This document shows positions 1 through 12,656 of a stretch of 64,000 bases of DNA, in pieces. The notes under the pieces were generated by a model. That model saw only the letters and a list, made by a program, of their open reading frames with translations, did no database searches and had not been told where the DNA came from. Position 1 is the first letter of the stretch; each line of letters begins with the position of its first letter. The stretch spans positions 1,120,287 to 1,184,286 of the forward strand of contig BCIV01000002.1 of assembly GCA_001600055.1 (NCBI GenBank). Reading direction: 5' to 3'. Origin of the DNA: Filobasidium wieringae (taxonomy: Eukaryota > Basidiomycota > Tremellomycetes > Filobasidiales > Filobasidiaceae). A program made the position numbers and the translations under genes.

Positions 1-28
1 AGAATTGGCACTAATTGGTAGCATAACG

Positions 29-121
29 TTATAGGTACAAGAAGAGGAGGAAGGCCACGAGAGCGGAGAGGAAGAGGTTGGGCAAGTAGTAGAAAGATGC
101 AGCTGGAAGTAACGGGGCCAT
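29..121 (-). CDS. possible 30-residue hydrophobic protein or last exon of a membrane protein
   Basis: An ATG at 121 opens 30 codons ending in TAA at 29. After a short polar start the peptide is almost entirely hydrophobic (core SALVAFLLFLYL), so it could be a single-span membrane peptide. The ATG lies just inside a possible 3' splice site (CTTCAG, near 133), so this may instead be the last exon of a membrane protein whose earlier exons lie between 135 and 340, where a GTGAGT donor is visible near 246. I do not recognise a family, and the choice between the two readings is open. Confidence 0.22.
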   Translation of the reverse strand: MAPLLPAASFYYLPNLFLSALVAFLLFLYL

Positions 122-344
122 GGAGTAGATGCTGAAGATGTAAGAGAAGAGCAATCATCATGTTATGATATACACAACCGTTCTATTGAGAGAAAAGAAC
201 GCTATCACTTCTGTGGTGGACGACCTTATATGGCCTTGACTCACCGAGACGGGAAGTCTTATATTATCGCTATTACAACCGATATTGAATTTACCAGGAC
301 CCATATTAACCATGAAACACTAAACCATCAAGACTCCCTTCACA

Positions 345-1022
345 TCAATTCTTCTCGACATTCATATCCCTTTGGCTTTCTTCCTCCCTTTCTTCTACGA
401 CCGTAACCCCACGAAAATCGTTGGTGGTTTTTCCGTTGACCAATGCGGCAAACGTATTCCAGCCATCATCGGTCGGGGTATGCCTTAGTCCTCTTAGAAC
501 AGGGTTCAAACCCATTCGTTGAGCGTTGCTTTTATCCAGATTCATAGGGGAATTGACAGGGACGGTAGGCGATCCCCATTCCCCTTCCGTCATCCCGTTT
601 GACAAGGAATTCATGTTGCCATACGAATCGATCCCATGGACATGGATCATTCGAGTAGGAGCGCTAGGGAGAACGGCAGAAGTCACGCTCCTCCCGATGG
701 TCGGTGGCATACCCATAGGACTGCCTATCGTCTCCGAGTTCCCAGGAGTTTGGGCGAAGGTAAGGCCAGGGGGTGAGGATACGGAATGTAAGAGTGCATG
801 ACGTGCAGGATAAGTGACGGGGGATTGTAAGAAAGGAGCCTGAGATCGCCTTTGTCCGTAAGGCATGTTGAACAGGCCGATTCGAGTAGAAGTGCGAGTG
901 GAGACGGGTTCAGAGTTGTTGTTTTCCTTATCTCCTCGACCGCTCGAGTTGTTGTTACCGCCAGAGCTGGCGTTGCTGTTCACCCTAGGTCGGTCTGTAT
1001 TCGAATAAGCTTGGACTGGCAT
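345..1022 (-). CDS. uncharacterised Ser/Asn-rich protein, 225 aa
   Basis: A single open frame runs from ATG at 1022 to the stop at 345. The protein is low in complexity and probably disordered: Ser, Asn, Gly and Pro dominate the N-terminal 150 residues, with a charged patch GRGDKENNN, and the C-terminus is acidic (VVEEREEESQRD). The most ordered-looking part is near residues 180-210 (around GLRHTPTDDGWNTF). No signal peptide, membrane span or known domain is visible. The strand fits the neighbouring gene at 2089-3178. I do not recognise the family. The length and continuous frame make it a fair gene candidate, but an upstream exon cannot be excluded. Confidence 0.45.
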   Translation of the reverse strand: MPVQAYSNTDRPRVNSNASSGGNNNSSGRGDKENNNSEPVSTRTSTRIGLFNMPYGQRRSQAPFLQSPVTYPARHALLHSVSSPPGLTFAQTPGNSETIGSPMGMPPTIGRSVTSAVLPSAPTRMIHVHGIDSYGNMNSLSNGMTEGEWGSPTVPVNSPMNLDKSNAQRMGLNPVLRGLRHTPTDDGWNTFAALVNGKTTNDFRGVTVVEEREEESQRDMNVEKN

Positions 1023-2088
1023 GTTTTTCGATAGAGCAGAGGCAAACAAATAACCTCAACGCATAAGGGGAAAAAATAGACTCGAATCGAGCCGCTTCCC
1101 GAGGTTCACTTTCCAGATCACAGCTCTATTTATACTCGGGAGACTGTGCTCTCTCCCCACTGCTTCTTGAAGCTTCGCCCCTTTATGCAGCTGAAACGCG
1201 CGTGTCAGGTGATCCTCCGCCTCTCGTGCTCATCTTCAGCGCGCCTGGCGCAAGGTTGTTGCAAAGGGACCTTATCATTGCGAAGATACACCGAGAATGA
1301 AAGGGACGTTCTTGTTCGTCATTCTGCCTTTGAGGCGCAGTGGTGCGGGATGCAAGGTGACCCGGGTATATCTGAGCTACTCGGCCGGGTTTGACGGGCG
1401 CGCTGTCAGGGGTTTCATGAGGATGACGAAGGGGCAGGAAGGGGTGGAGAGGAGTCACTGGAAACGGTACGAGCAAGTAAGATCTCAAGTTTGTTATCGG
1501 CCTTGATCGTAGGAACCAGATTGGAGCTGTCATTGTACCTCACGACCACCCTACATGGTGGGCGACAAGGGAATCAAGTACGTATCATCCGGGACTGCTC
1601 AAGCTTGCGCAATCAGGTCGACTCAGAACAATGCACCAACAGTATAATGGGATGCACTATAAACGTAATCGAAAAAGAGACCTTGCGTCTCTCTCCTCTC
1701 TCGGTCTTCTCCCTTGAGTCCTTGATTCCTCTCTTCGGTCCTCGATTCCTCTCTTTGGTCATCGATTCGTTCTGCTCTCCTCGGTATCCGACCAAATCTT
1801 GTTCTAGACAATCACCAGATCATTACCACCTGAACGGGAAACCGGTATAAACCGCACAATTTACAGGACCTCGATCTCCACACCTGAGGGATATGTGACG
1901 TGTTGTCACTATAAGCATCGCACGGGAGAATAAAAGGTCGATGTACACCTCGATCAACAAACTGGTCGTAGCGTCTCCAAACCCTCAACTCCGACATCTG
2001 TATTCATATGAAATCTCCAACAAAATCTCCCAACCCTAACCTCAATCCCATCCCCGATCCCATCCCCGATCCCCCCCTTCCCCCCTAC
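1023..2088. other. intergenic, no supported gene
   Basis: About 1.07 kb between two minus-strand genes. Only short ORFs without good codon structure are present on either strand. It contains a small 20-bp tandem repeat at 1721-1768 and a pyrimidine-rich stretch downstream of the gene ending at 2089, including two copies of CATCCCCGATCC near 2048-2072. Confidence 0.6.
1721..1768. repeat. 20-bp tandem repeat, 2.4 copies
   Basis: Two consecutive 20-bp units of the form CTYGATTCCTCTCTTYGGTC occupy 1721-1740 and 1741-1760, followed by a partial third copy (ATCGATTC). The two full units differ at two positions (T/C). Confidence 0.8.
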
Positions 2089-3178
2089 TCAAACGCCCCA
2101 AACTCGTTTCAAAGCGTTCCACACTTTCGTAGTCTTCTCATCCTCCTGCGCCTCTACAAACTCCTCCACCTCCTCGATCGATAACCTATTGAGGTCCATG
2201 TATCCGGAATAGTTGATCATCTGTCCGTGCGGCCGTTCAGTTAGTAATGAACGCGAAGTATGCGGGAAGGGGAACCGAGCGAGAGGCGGGGGGGGGGAAG
2301 CGTACCATCCAACTGATATCCCCCAAATCCCATGATTCCCTGTTACACCCCAATTTGGCCCTTACGAACTCGGTAGGGCTGAGGAAGGGGAGGTCCATGA
2401 TCTCCCATAACGGCGCGTTACCCGCTGGAGTGTTCGTGTAGAGTTTTCGAGGACCGTACCTGCGTGGTGGAGCGTTAGCTGAGTGGAAAGCAAAAGCGGA
2501 GGAAGGGAGGGGTGAAGGGGGAAGAGGGACTCACTCTCCAGCTTGTAACATATCGATCCTGATCCTCTTCCCGCTCCCCCTTATCGCTTCGTCCACAGGG
2601 GGGGAGACGATGACGGTCATCGGGACCCCGCTCTTTGGGTGACAATGTAGTTCCAACCCCCTCACCCCTTCCCGCTCTTCCGCCTCGGTCACGGCGTACC
2701 CGTTCCCGCCATAACCGACGGGAGAGAAGGGGGCGAGGAAGTAGGTGTGTTCGGAGTTGGGGGAGATGCTGTAGGCGGATGGGGTTTCGAGGGGGAAGTG
2801 GGTTGGGTGTGGGTGTGGGTGGGTGGAGGTGTGCGGGTGGGTAGAAAATGCTCGGCGGAGATGACGGTTGGATGCTGGAGTTAGACAGATTATTTCCTAC
2901 AACGTATCAGGTGATGCATCAGCCGTCAGCCGTCGGAACAGACATCCCATCTCATCTCGTTCATGGCGAAAAGAGGAATGACCCACCTCGAACCCCTCCG
3001 CCCCACCCATCCCATCCGACCCCTCACTCAGAGCCCTAACCTCCCAACTCCCAGCAAAAGCATGAGGGATCCCCATCCCCTCCGTATACCCCGCTTCCTC
3101 GCATACGTAACGCCTTAACAGGTCGGACACGTACTTTGCAGCGGAATGCAGGTCCGCGAGTGTCGCTTGAGGTTCCAT
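2089..3178 (-). CDS. uncharacterised conserved-looking protein, four exons, 279 aa
   Basis: Exons on the minus strand are 3178-2987, 2896-2535, 2459-2306 and 2220-2089. All junctions are GT..AG and keep phase. The start is the first ATG of the exon (MEPQATLADLHSAAK); the open frame continues upstream without an ATG as Pro/Thr-rich sequence, so the true start may lie further 5' behind an intron with a donor near 3412. The middle holds a His/Pro/Thr run near residues 80-100. The C-terminal half looks globular (YGPRKLYTNTPAG, NYSGYMDLNRLS) and ends in a charged helix EEVEEFVEAQEDE. No catalytic motif, signal peptide or membrane span is seen. I cannot name the family. Confidence 0.55.
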
Positions 3179-3564
3179 GGGGGTTGGGCTCGATGGGAAT
3201 CGATGAGGGATGCGGTTGTGGTCGTGCTTGAAAGGCGGGGTGGGTGGGGGTGTGAGGGGAGAGTCTATCCAGCTTGTGTCCTCGGATAGGGGAGGACTTG
3301 GGGTTGGGGCGATGTAAGGTATGGTAGCGAGACTAGGGGTAGGAGTGAGAGGCAAGGTGTCCGTGTGAGATCGGAAAGATGGACGAGTTTATATATCGAA
3401 ACGCTTACCAAATGTTCGCTCGCTGCAAAAGTCAGCTGAGCGGTTCACGTTCGAGTTGCGAGTTGTTGTAGGAATCCGCTGATTGGGATGATCGATCGAC
3501 GTTCGTCGTACGGGAAGATCGTCCGTCGCTCTGTCGCTTTGTCGTGAGGAGTAGAACGTGCGCA

Positions 3565-3661
3565 GGTGATAATATCACTGTTTCGTACTGTTCACTGCGA
3601 CTGCTCATCGCTCAGGATGAGCAGCTTGTTATATACCTCCCCGCTCACCAAGTGAGGGGAA
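3565..3661. other. cluster of three inverted repeats
   Basis: GTGATA-A-TATCAC lies near 3567. CTGCTCATC (3601-3609) and GATGAGCAG (3616-3624) form nine perfect pairs around a 6-nt loop. TCCCC-G-CTCAC and GTGAG-GGGA (about 3638-3661) pair with one bulge. A TTATATACC element lies between the second and third repeats. This could be a promoter with dyad binding sites or a structured transcript; nothing here decides which. Confidence 0.5.
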
Positions 3662-4433
3662 GAATCGGTGGAGCCCAGTGGGACCCCGATCGTCCATACG
3701 GGTCAGTTCAGAGAAAAAGGCAACTAGAAAGAATTCAACGACGATCATCCCTTTCCACCATTCTCACGTCTTTCGGTGAAACCTCGTCTCGTCTCGATGA
3801 GAGCGCTAACAATTCATCAGCCAGGACCTAATTGAACAGCAAACCGAGGACCAATCCCGCAGAAAAAATCTTCCCCGCCGTCCCCTTCACTCGCTTTGTT
3901 TCTTTTGTTTCATCGTTCGATACACGGTTACGCGTAAATCTGAAACCATTCTAGAACCCGCGCTAGTCGAGTGAGCGAGTGATCATCTCTTCCATCTCAT
4001 CATCTCATCCTGTCGACCGGCCAACGGTAACCGACCGACCGATGGGGATTCCTTTTACAACGAGCCCGGATCGTACTTGCCACCTGATCGCCTGACCACT
4101 ATCTACCATACGTTCCCGCCTTTCCCCAAGCTCGATCCCTGCGGCTGCGCTCCACATGAAACCCACGCCTCTCTTCAAAGGACCCACACTCGAGCGGGCG
4201 AGGATCAACCGGATGAACCCCCCGTCGATCTTTTGTTCCCATGACTGACATGACTGAACCGATACCCGTCAAACCCGTAAACTCCGACGACGAATAATAG
4301 TTGGGTGGGGATGAGCCGATCGTTTCATCATTTCACGAATTCATGGTCAAAGGCTCGATCTGTGGGATCTGTGGTTCACATATGGATGGACACGGGAAGC
4401 GGATCCGACGTGATACCTACCCACTTTGGCCGA

Positions 4434-4464
4434 TTCATCATGCATCATGCATCATGCATCATCA
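4434..4464. repeat. GCATCAT microsatellite
   Basis: About four head-to-tail copies of the heptamer TGCATCA, read directly. It lies in non-coding sequence. Confidence 0.85.
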
Positions 4465-4780
4465 GGTTTCGCTCGCTCGTAATAGTAATACGTATGGCTG
4501 TTCGCTGTCTGATCCGAACGATGCACAATCACCGTGACTCTCCTTCCAGGCCTTCCATTATTGCTATCGCACATGTTGCACATCGGACTAATCGTATCAA
4601 GTATATAGTATCAAGGGTCATGGTAATATACCTCTGGCAGGACTTCCGTTCGAAATTGAGCATTATTGCTAGACAGATACATCCCCGACCATTCCGAATC
4701 TCACGAACGAACGTATGCCACCGCGAGTCGGATGTACTCGTACAGCGGGAGGAGAAAGCGGCCTACTATGAGTACCGTAG

Positions 4781-5530
4781 CTATCGTAACTGTAGTATAC
4801 CATCCCTTGGGTCGGGCTTTATCAATCTATAGCGTCCATGCGACCACCAGTCCAAGGGCTCAGCGTCGTCTTCCTCGTCGTCCTTGACTTTTGCATCTCC
4901 TGCTGCGTCTGCGGGTTTCATGCCCTGGGGAATAACATCATCGTGTTTCCCTCGAAACCGTGTGATCATCTTACTCATCCCGCTCAGCCCCCTTCTTCCC
5001 ACAGCTGCCAATGGGACGGTGGCTAGGAGGACGGGATCGCGTTTAGAGCATTGTGATCGATCCCATAGTGATGTCCGATCCAGCCTGAAAAGGCCACCAC
5101 GTATGGATCAGTATGGAACAAGGTGCCCAAGTGTTCCTTCAGTTTGCCAGGAGGCCAGAGCTTCTCCTTGGCATCCGCATCCACAGTATCGTTGGTGACA
5201 GACGATGGTGTACGTACACCTTCTTCATGTCAGATAAGAACTCAAGGTAGTTTGAATAAGCAGTCGAGGTCCTCGAATCACCGCTGGTCAGGTGATGTAT
5301 CATGTATCCTGCAACAAGAAGACCTATAACAAGTAATAATAGCCCGGGCAATCACAATTCAAAGACCACCAGGGATCATCAATCGGGACCCCTTCCCTTT
5401 TGACAGGAAGCAATCCCTTGCTCACAATGAGCCCCACCACGACAAGCCGGGGGACAAAGAACCGCAGCGCCCGGGAAAGAGAAAAGTCTCTGAATCGGAC
5501 TATACAAGTTCGGTTTTGATATATCGCCAT
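4781..5530 (-). pseudogene. unresolved, possibly broken multi-part gene
   Basis: Several coding-like pieces lie in order on the minus strand but in different frames. From 5530 there is an ATG with a hydrophobic stretch (RFFVPRLVVVGLIVSKG). Next comes a membrane-like segment (LLLLVIGLLVAGYMIHHL) followed by SNYLEFLSDMKK. Then follows KLWPPGKLKEHLG...FSGWIGHHYGIDHNAL, and finally VLLATVPLAAVG and an acidic tail ending at 4781. A 53-nt GT..AG gap could join the second and third pieces in frame (MKK to EKLW), but the last junction needs a one-base shift near 5040 and no canonical intron repairs it. I do not recognise the family. It may be a decayed gene, an error in the sequence, or a gene whose introns I misread. 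Confidence 0.3.
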
Positions 5531-6048
5531 TCACAGCAGATAAGCAGTTCATCGTCTGCTTTTCGTATTGCTCTTTCACGTTCAAGATGTCATTGTCTTG
5601 CTGTACGAGATGACCTGCTCGACGCACTCGATCAGTACATGGCTGCTGACCCCCTACGTAAGGCTGCTTCGTCGTTGGTAGCAACGGCACGAGGGATAGC
5701 GAAGATAATCGAGTGTCGATGTATACCAAAAATATCAGTCGTGTGCAACGGGTCCACTGTTTCAACCTCGATCTGAACTGAATCTGAACTGAACTGGACT
5801 GAAACCAATCCGAACTGATGAACAGGTAAACGCCCAGCACCACAATAGAAAGAAAAACAGACCAGCCCTGGCCGTGATGCATATCCCAACAAAACGTACA
5901 AAACCCCTCATCCATCACAAAGAGAGAAAAAAAAACAGGCGGCGACGGGGGCGAGACCTTGAAACCTGGATCCGAAGGGGTTCAAACTCGGTCCACGGTC
6001 CCACGTCCGACCCTGACCTCGAGACGCTCTTCAACCTGAGCGAACGAT
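5531..6048. other. intergenic, no supported gene
   Basis: About 0.5 kb between the unresolved minus-strand pieces and the 3' end of the poly(A)-binding protein gene. The right part is the expected 3' UTR of that gene. It includes a repeated AACTGAATCTGAACTGAACTGG stretch near 5776-5800 (two to three copies of GAACTGA). No coding signal is seen. Confidence 0.5.
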
Positions 6049-8465
<2,417 letters not shown>

Positions 8466-9245
8466 TTTCGAGGGGTCTGAGGGGGAAGATAAGGTGAGAG
8501 TGAGGTCAGTTTTGGTTCGTACTCGTGGGCAGGGGTTGGGGATGGAGAGCGTTGGTTTTTTTTTCTGGCCAGGGATAGCGGTGTAAGGGAAGAGATCTCC
8601 ATGCGTTTCCTTCCTTTATCGCAACAAGCGAGCGAAACACATCTCATCTCTTCCTCTTGTCCGCGTACCAAAAGGGCAACCGCATTCCACCGCCCAACCC
8701 TCATCCCCCGGCCCAACCCAACCCAACCCAAATCTCGACTCACCTTCTAAAAGGTGTATAGTCTAGTTACTGAAATAAGGTCGAATGGGGGTGATGAATA
8801 AATCCTAACGGGCTAGTTGAAGAGTCCGATCCAAAAGGTCTTTGTCCTTTTCTTTCTCTTGATGTGAAAAAAAAAACGGCGAGGGGGTTGAGTGAGGGCT
8901 GGTCTGTTTTTCTCTTCTGACGGTGAGAGGAGAAAAGGGGGGGAGGGGTTATGTGGCTTTTTTTGTGAGATGTTTTGTATATTTTCTGGGAGAGGGAAGG
9001 GGGGATCGGGCCAGGTGGGAGGAGAAGAGGAGAGAAGAGGGAGATGAGATGAGGACAGGGACGGGAGGGAGGACGGTCGCGGTAGAGGAAAAAGGGAATG
9101 TGAGGAATTGAGAAATACGCTTTCTCACGCGTTTCCGAGAGTGCAAGTGGAGGCTCGATCGATGACTATGCGATGGCACTGAATGGCGGTCGGAGTGCAG
9201 AGCGACGACCTCTCACTCGGCGACCAAACACGCTCAGCAACGACG
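8466..9245. promoter_or_regulatory. divergent promoter region of PAB1 and the F-box gene
   Basis: This 780-bp spacer separates two genes transcribed away from each other, so it must hold both promoters and leaders. It is strongly strand-asymmetric: 8925-9110 is a purine-rich G/A tract on the plus strand (pyrimidine-rich for the PAB1 transcript), and poly-T/poly-A runs occur near 8555 and 8870. Possible leader introns on the PAB1 side cannot be placed with certainty. No coding gene is seen here. Confidence 0.5.
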
Positions 9246-11750
9246 ATGGACGACACCTCGACCTCTCCCTCCCCCTCCACTCTCCCTTCCCTCCCTCCAG
9301 AACTCATACACCTCGTCTTGTCACACATCCCCCCGAACTCGCTGCAGCAGACAACCCTAGCACTCACACGCATCATCCCCCAGTCAAACATCTCACATCG
9401 ATACCTCTACAAGCACATCAGACTCACCTCCGACGCCCAACTCAGACCCGTCTGGAACCAGCTCAGGCGCGTCAAGTATGGCCCTGACGAAGAACACCTG
9501 GACGACCCCGATGCCCAAGATCCCCAGTCCATACTCGGCGGGATCGAGTCGTTCGCTTTCCTCCCATTCACGGGGGACGCTACCACGCTCACCTCCATCC
9601 TGAGACTGATACCGGACGTGAGACACCTCATCCTGAACGTAGGCACGAATTTCGCTCCGGAACATCTCGGGGAATGTTTCCAAGTCAAGCGGACCAGGGT
9701 GAGAGGGGTCGAGATCAGGTTCAGACCTTATGTGGATAAAGCGAGGTATTATCAGTTCTTAAAGGTGCGGCTTATAGCTCTCTTTTCTCATCTCATTTCA
9801 ACGATTTCAGCAACACTAAACGGTTTATGAAAACTCTAGGGCTCCTACTTTGACACGGCGATAGACACCATCACGCGTCTCTGGCCCGTCACCTCCTCAT
9901 TCACCCAGCTCTCCCTCATCCAAGACATCCCACCCCGCTGGTCCGTCCCCCACCTGGCCAAGAAACTGGCCCGAATGAAGTTGCGTAAAGAAGGGATGAT
10001 CCCTTCCTCGGATACCACCCGGGCCAACAGCCGATTGAATTCCGACGATGAGAATGGACATGGAGGCGGAGGAGGGAGAGGGGGGGAAGAGGAAGTCGAC
10101 GCGGACGATGGGGATTCGGATTCCGACGAAGGGGATGAGGCATGGGATGCTCTGATCGATACCACCCCCACCCCCCACACTCAAGGGTACACGGGGCACG
10201 GTCCCTTCCCCTACCTCTCCCCCGCTTTGGAATCCAGTAAACCCAAGACGTTCGCTCAACCCGTCGTCTTCCACGATATCCGATGTCTAGCCCGATTGGC
10301 CTCTTCCCCCTCGGCCCGGAACATACGGGAGCTGAGGTTGAGATGCCCAGGGAGGGATTTGGGTAGGGTCCTGACGGAACTGGGGGAAGGGAACGATCGG
10401 GTCGGTCGTCGGTTCTTCCCTCGACTCGAGTTCCTCGATCTGAGCACGACGGATATCCGGACGGACGGATCGCTCTTGCTCCTCCTCAAGAGGTTCCCCA
10501 GGCTGACCCATCTGATCCTGGATCGGACCAACCTCTTCGGGTTCAGAGGGAAGGACGGGGGGGAAGGACTTTGTATGGAATTAGGGATCTCTTGTGCCGG
10601 TCTCGTCGGTATGCAGCGGGGGAAGGAGAGGGAGCGGGAGATCTCCCGGGTCGAGGGGGAGGGGAGACGCGCGCTGGCTATCGAGAGGAGGGAGAGGGAG
10701 AGGAGGGAAAGGCAGGAGAGGGAAGCTATGGGGATCGTCACGGAGGATAACGAGGATGAGGCCGGGAATGGGGATGGGGATGAGGAAGAGGAAGAATATG
10801 ATGAGGATGGGGAAAGGATCGTCAGGCCTCCACGCGCTCCTGCTCGGGTCGAGCCCGTCCCTGAGATGAGGGAACTGGAAAGAGCGAGACCTAGGAGGAA
10901 CAGGAGGACGGTCGCCGTCGCCTCCTTCTCCATCCGAGAGAACACTCGTCGAAACAGATTAAACGACGCGGCCAGGCAAGGGGAAGACGACTCTGATCTC
11001 GTCATCCAACCACCCGACATCCTATCCCTCGTCCTGCCCCCTCTCTCTTGTCTGAAATCGATCAACTTGGGGGGAGAAGTCATCCCCCTCGATACGCGCA
11101 AGATGGACAGTTGGGAACGAGCTTGGAGGAAGGGGTGGAAGGAAGGACTCGTCAAGCTCTACGAATGGGCGGGAAGGGTCGGCGAGCGGTACGAACGGGC
11201 TCGGAAAGCTGCCGATGGTTGGAAGACCGCCGAGGAGATGGAGAGACGGAGGACGGGAGGGAACAAGGCGGGTTCTTCTAAAGGAAAGAAAACCAATGGA
11301 GCTCAACCTGATGGCATACTTCTCATGCCGAATGGGAAACCTAGGACGAGACCTCCATTGGACGTCAGGCTCTATCGATACCCATGGCCAGAAGAGGAGA
11401 ATATCGTCGATCTGGACGAGACCAATCCTTACGCCGGGCTGGTCCTCGTAAAGGACGATGAGAATTGGAAAGACGTCTACCTTCAATACCTAGGGGAAGC
11501 GGAATCCATCTGCGCTCAACAAGATCTGGATGCGTCCACGACGAGCAATAACGATCGTGCTATCCCCGTCTTGTGCTCCATCCCTGATTGCGAGGGACCG
11601 ATGAGACGAGGTGATGGAGGGGAGCGAACGGATGGGAGGAGCGGAATGAAGTTGGTCAACGGACAGATCCTCGTCAAGGGAGGATTCAAGCATAGGGAAG
11701 GGTGTGGGCACTTGTATAGTAAATCCATCTGGATGAGCCAGATGAGCTGA
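9246..11750 (+). CDS. F-box/LRR-type protein, 809 aa
   Basis: Two exons, 9246-9764 and 9840-11750, joined in phase 0 across a 75-bp intron. The ATG at 9246 has A at -3 and G at +4; an in-frame ATG at 9183 has a poorer context. An F-box-like segment lies near the N-terminus (LPSLPPELIHLVLSHIP), and leucine-rich patches follow (VRHLILNVG, FLDLSTTDIR, LTHLILDRTNL, LKSINLGGEV), as in substrate adaptors of SCF ubiquitin ligases. Two highly charged low-complexity inserts interrupt the fold: an acidic one in exon 2 at about 10086-10140 and a long Arg/Glu segment at 10615-10900. Late Cys and His residues (CSIPDCEG, HREGCGHL) could bind a metal. The family assignment rests on the F-box and the leucine pattern; the substrate is unknown. 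Confidence 0.72.
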
Positions 11751-11939
11751 GAGGGGTCCGGTGGGATCATGCTATTCGATGCTTGCATTTGCATTCGATA
11801 CAACGGTGGTGTCGATTCGTGAATGGTGTCGTTATTGATACTAATGGCTGGGTATTAGGATTCGCATGTTGTGCCCAAACCGATTCGTCACTCACCAGTA
11901 ATGATCTACAGCCTCTCTCCCTCGCCTCGCCTACCCAAA

Positions 11940-12358
11940 TCATACCATCCTAGCCTGTTCTTTCGTCGTCCGAGGATCCTCATAAGTAGGCCCTCCAACC
12001 GATTGCTCCTTCTTCAAACTCTCTTGTAGTTTCAAATTCCTCTCGTATTCTAATTGACGTTCGGCCGTTACTCGAGAAGGAATGGGGGGTGGGGATTGGC
12101 CGTTCAGAGACGCGCTGGATGCGTTTTGAGATGCCAGGGATGCTTGCTTCGCTTTCACTCGGGCTTCGTCTTTGATCACTCCTTGATACATGTTCTGAAG
12201 AGTGGGAGATCGGGAGCGTCAGTTTGAGGATCTTGATTTCGAGCATTTCGATCCGGACTGACTGTTTGTTCTGCGACTTGGATGTAGTGGACGCCCCAGA
12301 TGGTGGCTCCCGCTACGGCCACCGATCCTACGAAGAACAACTTGGATGCTCTTGACAT
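11940..12358 (-). CDS. PET117: cytochrome c oxidase assembly protein PET117-like, 116 aa
   Basis: Exons 12358-12263 and 12194-11940 join in phase to give 116 residues. The N-terminus (MSRASKLFF) leads into one membrane-type segment (VGSVAVAGATIWGVHYIQ), followed by NMYQGVIKDEARVKAKQ, which matches the HQGVIRDEER-like signature of PET117. The rest is a polar helix rich in Gln, Glu and Lys. PET117 is a small mitochondrial inner-membrane factor for cytochrome oxidase assembly. The protein is somewhat longer at its C-terminus than I would expect for the family. It is divergent from ATP4 across only 298 bp, which fits shared respiratory control. Confidence 0.8.
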
Positions 12359-12656
12359 TGTTGCGGTTGATCTTGTGTAGGTCGATTGCAGCTGAGTGTG
12401 ACTGGACAGGATATACGATATACTTACCATGCATCGATCTCAGATCTCAAAGGTCGGTATCACCTTATTTCGAGTGAGAACGCGTGAGAAAGCGCGAACA
12501 AGCCCGTTCCTCTTCTCTCCAGCGACATCGCAGCGCCCTTCCTGCTCTCAATCATCTCGACAGAACGACTCATTCCAGCCCAGATCACACCCCGCACACC
12601 TCTCCCCTCCACCCCTCCTTCATCCTAGTAGATATCTCATATACCGGGCACAAAAG
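12359..12656. promoter_or_regulatory. bidirectional promoter, PET117 / ATP4
   Basis: Only 298 bp separate the two start codons, which point away from each other. Both products are nuclear-encoded mitochondrial respiratory proteins, so co-regulation from one region is likely. The right part is C/T-rich (CTCCCCTCCACCCCTCC just before ATP4). I could not identify a specific activator site. Confidence 0.6.

Larger units (their letters stand above)
3179..4780. other. intergenic, no supported gene; hairpins and a short repeat
   Basis: About 1.6 kb upstream of the gene ending at 2089. ORFs here are short and lack coding character. Features seen are three neighbouring inverted repeats at 3565-3661 with a TATATA-like element near 3630, and a GCATCAT microsatellite at 4434-4464. 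The 5' leader and promoter of the minus-strand gene at 2089-3178 must lie in the left part. Confidence 0.55.

Noticed and set aside
10256..11155. A 299-codon open frame on the minus strand
   Set aside because: Antisense to exon 2 of the F-box gene; Ser/Pro-rich mirror of an Arg/Glu-rich coding segment.
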